From Dictyoglomaceae bacterium (GTDB taxonomy: Bacteria > Dictyoglomota > Dictyoglomia > Dictyoglomales > Dictyoglomaceae): a stretch of DNA of 9,745 nt. A program made the translations under genes and the position numbers. The first letter of the stretch is position 1. Each line of letters opens with the position of its first letter. Positions 6,524 to 9,745 of the stretch are shown piece by piece. The notes below the pieces were generated by a model. The model searched no databases and was not told the origin of the DNA. It was given only the letters and a program-made list of their open reading frames with translations. The stretch spans positions 1 to 9,745 of the forward strand of contig JAPYWU010000042.1 in NCBI GenBank assembly GCA_028276205.1, given 5' to 3'.

Positions 6524-6877
6524 ATGTATAGAAAATTTTCGCTTTTTGACGGGAATTTGGAAGATTATAAAAAAGGTAATTTTATGGTAAGGTTTTTAAA
6601 CTTTTCTCCTACTTTTATAAGTGATACAGAGGTTCATAAAAGAATTAATGATATGTATATCGTATTTAAAGGGAAAGGAAAAGTATTGTTAAGCAATAAA
6701 TATATTGGGGGTACGGAGATAGAGGAGGGGGAAATTAGAAAGTGCGAAATTATAGAACCAGAAGAGATAAATATAAAAGAAGGTGATGTTTTAATAATTC
6801 TTGCTGGGATTTGTCATCAGCTTAAAGTAGAAAGTGAGAATTTAACTTTAGTTATAGTTAAAATTCCTAAAAATTAG
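6524..6877 (+). CDS. Small cupin-domain protein
   Basis: This 117-residue protein has a single cupin (double-stranded beta-helix) domain. The first cupin motif is seen as EVHKRINDMYIVFKGKGKV at about 36-54 and the second as KEGDVLIILAGICHQL at 85-100. Many cupins bind a metal through two His and a Glu in motif 1 and a His in motif 2; here only His38 and His98 are evident and the Pro of the usual PAG turn is missing, so metal binding and catalysis are uncertain. It could be a sugar isomerase or epimerase relative or a ligand-binding protein. It sits 15 bases before galU and is probably co-transcribed with it, which hints at, but does not prove, a role in sugar-nucleotide metabolism. The specific function is unknown. 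Confidence 0.75.
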   Translation: MYRKFSLFDGNLEDYKKGNFMVRFLNFSPTFISDTEVHKRINDMYIVFKGKGKVLLSNKYIGGTEIEEGEIRKCEIIEPEEINIKEGDVLIILAGICHQLKVESENLTLVIVKIPKN

Positions 6878-6892
6878 AGGAGGAACTCAAAG

Positions 6893-7759
6893 ATGAGTAT
6901 TAAAAAGGCTGTTTTTCCTGCTGCAGGTCTTGGGACCCGATTTTTACCTGCTACAAAGGCTCAGCCTAAGGAGATGCTTCCAGTAGTTGATAAACCTATA
7001 ATACAATATGCTGTAGAAGAGGCTGTAAATTCAGGAATTGAAGAAATCATAATAGTAACTGGTAGAAATAAAAGGGCTATTGAGGATCATTTTGATATAT
7101 CTTTTGAGTTGGAATATTTTCTTCAAAAGAAAGGTGATTTAGACCTCTTAAAACAAGTTAGAGAAATATCGGAACTCGGTACAGTTTATTATATAAGGCA
7201 GAAGGAACCTTTGGGTCTTGGCCATGCGGTACTTGTAACAAAGGCATTAGTGAAAGATGAACCTTTTGCTGTTATTTTAAGTGATGATTTAATAGTTAGT
7301 GATATTCCATGTATAAAACAGATGGTAGAGATTTACGAAAGATATAAGTGTTCTGTAATTGCAGTAGAAAGAGTACCAAAGGATGAGGTTAAAAACTATG
7401 GTATTATTTCTGGAAGAGAGATTGAAGAAGGGCTTTATCAAGTAACAGATCTGGTAGAGAAGCCCTCAGTAGAAGAAGCGCCTTCTAATTTAGCTATTGT
7501 GGGGAGATATATATTAACCCCTGAGATATTTACTATGCTTGAAAAGGTAAAACCAGGAAGAGGAGGAGAGATTCAGCTTACCGATGGTCTTAAATTATTG
7601 TTAGAGAAAGAAGCTATATATGCTTATGAATTTAAAGGAAAGAGATATGATACAGGAAGTAAACTTGGTTTTTTAATGGCTTCAGTGGAACTTGCTCTTC
7701 AGAGAGAAGATTTAGGTGAACAATTTAAGAAATATCTTCGTAATCTAAAGATTGAGTAG
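6893..7759 (+). CDS. galU: UTP-glucose-1-phosphate uridylyltransferase GalU
   Basis: This 288-residue protein has the normal GalU length. The nucleotide-binding loop AAGLGTRFLPATK is at 10-22, followed by PKEMLP (25-30) with the conserved Lys26, QKEPLGLGHAV at 103-113, the metal-binding LSDD at 129-132, EKP at 189-191, GGEIQLTD at 224-231 and YDTGSK at 252-257. It makes UDP-glucose from UTP and glucose-1-phosphate in the cytosol, for glycogen, cell-wall or exopolysaccharide sugars. The motif spacing fits GalU rather than RfbA thymidylyltransferase. GAGGAGG lies 9 bases before the ATG. The 3' end overlaps the convergent ATPase gene by 35 bases. Confidence 0.93.
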   Translation: MSIKKAVFPAAGLGTRFLPATKAQPKEMLPVVDKPIIQYAVEEAVNSGIEEIIIVTGRNKRAIEDHFDISFELEYFLQKKGDLDLLKQVREISELGTVYYIRQKEPLGLGHAVLVTKALVKDEPFAVILSDDLIVSDIPCIKQMVEIYERYKCSVIAVERVPKDEVKNYGIISGREIEEGLYQVTDLVEKPSVEEAPSNLAIVGRYILTPEIFTMLEKVKPGRGGEIQLTDGLKLLLEKEAIYAYEFKGKRYDTGSKLGFLMASVELALQREDLGEQFKKYLRNLKIE

Positions 7760-9745
7760 TGTTTTCTTGTACTTTTGTTATTTTACCATTCTCTACATAG
7801 TAGATTTCATCAAAAATAGATTCATCGATAGGAATATGGGTTACAACAAAGATTTGATCAAAATGCTCTGCCACTTCTCCTTCAGTGAGAAGGTATAATA
7901 AGCCTTTTGCTCTGTCTTCATCAAAAGATCCAAGAGGTTCATCTAAGAATATAAATTTGGGCTGTATACCTTTATCTTGGGGTAATGTAGCCATAGCAAA
8001 AGCAAGTCTTAAGGCTAAGGAAAGTTGATCCTGTGTACCTCCGCTAAAGATGGTTTTTTCTAAGGGTTCTTTTTTGAGACTTGTGTAAACTTTTAATTTA
8101 TAATCGTCACCAATTTCCACATAATGATATCTATCAGAGGTTAAAATAGGTAATATTTTTTGCATAAAGGATTCTGTTCTTGGTCTAATTGCTTTTAATA
8201 TGGTCTCTCTTGTTGTATCTACAATTTTCATTGCATAATTCATCTTAGTAATTTCTTTTTCCAACTTGTTATATTCTTGATTTATCCTTTCTGGATCTAA
8301 ATCTTCTCTTTTATTTCCTGTTTTTAGCTCGTATTCTTTCAATATCCCTTCCTTTTCACCTTTTTGTTGAAGAAGTTCCTTTTCTTTTGTTATTAATTCT
8401 TCTTTTAGATTTTCATCCATCCCTTCATTTATATAGTTTCTCCAATCTTCCCCAACAAATCTTTTGGAGAATTCATTTATAAGATCCAGATAATTTTTCT
8501 CTATAGAGTTCTTTTCGCCCTTTTTCTTGTTTAGTTCTTGAGAAAATTTTTCATATTCTTCTTTTACCTTTTCATTTTCTAACTGTTTTATTATTTCTTC
8601 TATTTCTGATAAATACTCATCATCATTTCTTTTTAATTCTTTTATCTTTACTTCTAAATTTGTTTTTTCTTTTAATATTTCATTTTCCATATTTTGGTAA
8701 TCTCTTTTTTTCTTTTCTACTTCCTCTTTTAATCTCCTTATATTTTCTATCTCGTTTTCTATAGATCCTTTTTGAGAAATAAGATAAGATAATTCTTTAT
8801 CAGGCATGGTATCTTTTTCTCTTAAGGAGATTAATTCTTCTTCTTTCTTTTTAAGGGTATCTGATAATTTTTTTAATTTATCTTCTATTTTATTCAAGGT
8901 ACTTTCTTTTAATTTCTCTTGGAACTCTAACAATAATTTATGCATTTCATTCTTATAAGAATCAATATTTTTAAGCTCACTTTCTATATAAGCCTTTTTT
9001 TGAGCTAAATCTGTGATTAGATTATTAATTTGATTAAGTTTTATTTTTAATTTTTCTTCTAATCTTTCTATTTGCTCATTTTTATATGTCTTTTTCTTCT
9101 GAATTTTATTTAATATTGAGGCTAATTCTTCTTGATTTTTTTCTCTAAGTTCAAGGGGAATGTCTTTCTCAATATATTCTTGAAGATTTTTTGCTTTGGT
9201 AAACTCTTTATTGATCTTTGTATAATTCTGATAAAAGTAGATGGATAGAATGGTTGATATTCCTGTAATGATAAAGAATATTTTTGATAAAAGGGTAGCC
9301 AGTATTAAAGATAGTGCGGTAATGAATGATGAGGTAAGAAAGTAATTTTTGCTTTTTTGAACTTTAGAAATTAATTCATAAACTTTATTTTTTTGTTGAT
9401 GATATTCTAAAGTCCTTTTATATGTATCTTCTAATTTGGGTATTTCTTGTATTTTTCCTAAGATATCTCTTAGTTTCTTAACTCTTAATTCTAATAAACT
9501 TTTCTTTAAAAGTAAGTTTTCCTCTTCTTTTTGAAGCTTTTCTTTCTCCTTGAGTAGTTCTTTTTCTTTTAATGTTTTACTTTCTAAGTCTTTATACTTT
9601 GTAAATCTTTCTTGAAAGATTGATAATAAATTATTTCCATCACTTAATACTTTGTCTAATTTTTCAATTTCCTGCTTTATTTTAATAATATTATTAAGCT
9701 CTTCAAGTTGATCTAAAAGTTCCTTTTCTTTGGTTATTCTCTCTT
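7725..9745 (-). CDS. Rad50/SbcC-like (YhaN-like) coiled-coil ATPase with internal membrane hairpin, N-terminus beyond window
   Basis: The frame is open from the right edge to a TAA at 7725-7727, giving 672 residues of a longer protein; the Met at 8945 is internal, not a start. Most of the first 560 residues is Lys/Glu-rich coiled coil, broken by two hydrophobic spans at about 135-171. The C-terminal head has the ABC signature SGGTQDQLSLALRLA (about 567-581), Walker B FIFLDEP (about 597-603) with a D-loop SFDED, and the H-loop VVTH (about 633-636). The Walker A half is outside the window. The signature resembles the YhaN group (COG4717), whose Bacillus member lies beside a Mre11-like nuclease gene. 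A role in DNA-end or nucleic-acid processing at the membrane is an inference. SbcC is the main alternative. Confidence 0.8.
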   Translation of the reverse strand, partial: ERITKEKELLDQLEELNNIIKIKQEIEKLDKVLSDGNNLLSIFQERFTKYKDLESKTLKEKELLKEKEKLQKEEENLLLKKSLLELRVKKLRDILGKIQEIPKLEDTYKRTLEYHQQKNKVYELISKVQKSKNYFLTSSFITALSLILATLLSKIFFIITGISTILSIYFYQNYTKINKEFTKAKNLQEYIEKDIPLELREKNQEELASILNKIQKKKTYKNEQIERLEEKLKIKLNQINNLITDLAQKKAYIESELKNIDSYKNEMHKLLLEFQEKLKESTLNKIEDKLKKLSDTLKKKEEELISLREKDTMPDKELSYLISQKGSIENEIENIRRLKEEVEKKKRDYQNMENEILKEKTNLEVKIKELKRNDDEYLSEIEEIIKQLENEKVKEEYEKFSQELNKKKGEKNSIEKNYLDLINEFSKRFVGEDWRNYINEGMDENLKEELITKEKELLQQKGEKEGILKEYELKTGNKREDLDPERINQEYNKLEKEITKMNYAMKIVDTTRETILKAIRPRTESFMQKILPILTSDRYHYVEIGDDYKLKVYTSLKKEPLEKTIFSGGTQDQLSLALRLAFAMATLPQDKGIQPKFIFLDEPLGSFDEDRAKGLLYLLTEGEVAEHFDQIFVVTHIPIDESIFDEIYYVENGKITKVQENTTQSLDYEDIS
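9231..9341 (-). other. Two membrane-spanning segments inside the coiled coil of the Rad50-like ATPase
   Basis: Translated on the minus strand, 9341-9288 gives FLTSSFITALSLILATLL and 9281-9231 gives IFFIITGISTILSIYFY. Each is a 17-18-residue run without charge, separated only by Ser-Lys, and both are flanked by strongly charged helical sequence. This is a helical membrane hairpin placed where Rad50 and SbcC carry a CxxC zinc hook; no CxxC is seen in the visible part. Confidence 0.75.

Noticed and set aside
8943..8945. Met codon that could be taken as the start of a 406-residue ATPase fragment gene
   Set aside because: Codon-by-codon translation on the minus strand shows no stop from this point to the right edge, and the upstream sequence is coiled coil of the same type; there is no clear Shine-Dalgarno. 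It is an internal Met.
8946..9745. Stretch of 800 bases at the right edge lacking an ATG-initiated gene
   Set aside because: It is not intergenic: it is the continuous minus-strand coding sequence of the Rad50-like ATPase, whose start is beyond the window.

Overview
The window is strongly AT-rich, densely packed and coding on both strands. Its proteins are rich in Lys, Glu and Ile, and arginine is read mostly as AGA/AGG. With one-carbon genes of the anaerobic (MetV/MetF) type, this suggests a low-GC, probably thermophilic anaerobe. Dictyoglomus or a Clostridia/Thermotogae-like lineage would fit. The genus is an inference; the window has no rRNA or other decisive marker. No tRNA, rRNA, CRISPR array, insertion sequence or phage gene was seen.

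Layout. (1) Bases 1-2237, + strand: the 3' end of folD, then metV and metF with overlapping ends, then a stand-alone left-handed beta-helix sugar N-acetyltransferase. FolD, MetV and MetF cover the reduction of methenyl-/methylene-tetrahydrofolate to methyl-tetrahydrofolate. (2) Bases 2241-6316, - strand: a tight four-gene operon, transcribed right to left. It encodes a NifV-type homocitrate synthase, the large and small subunits of a LeuCD-type homoaconitase/isopropylmalate isomerase, and an iron-dependent alcohol dehydrogenase. The first three would convert a 2-oxoacid plus acetyl-CoA to the isomerised hydroxy-tricarboxylate; the usual beta-decarboxylating dehydrogenase is absent from the operon. 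(3) Bases 6317-6523: a divergent control region with a 13-bp perfect hairpin followed by T6 in the leader of the - operon, and candidate promoters both ways. (4) Bases 6524-7759, + strand: a small cupin protein and galU (UDP-glucose synthesis). (5) Bases 7725-9745, - strand: the C-terminal 672 residues of a Rad50/SbcC-like (YhaN-like) ATPase whose frame is open to the window edge. Its coiled coil is interrupted by a double membrane-spanning hairpin, and its 3' end overlaps galU tail to tail.

Most of the window is ordinary metabolism. The points most worth a second look are the membrane hairpin inside the Rad50-like coiled coil, the terminator-like hairpin in the homocitrate-operon leader, and the makeup of that operon (unusual specificity loop, Fe-ADH as last gene). 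I see no clear sign of a wholly new defence or mobile system.
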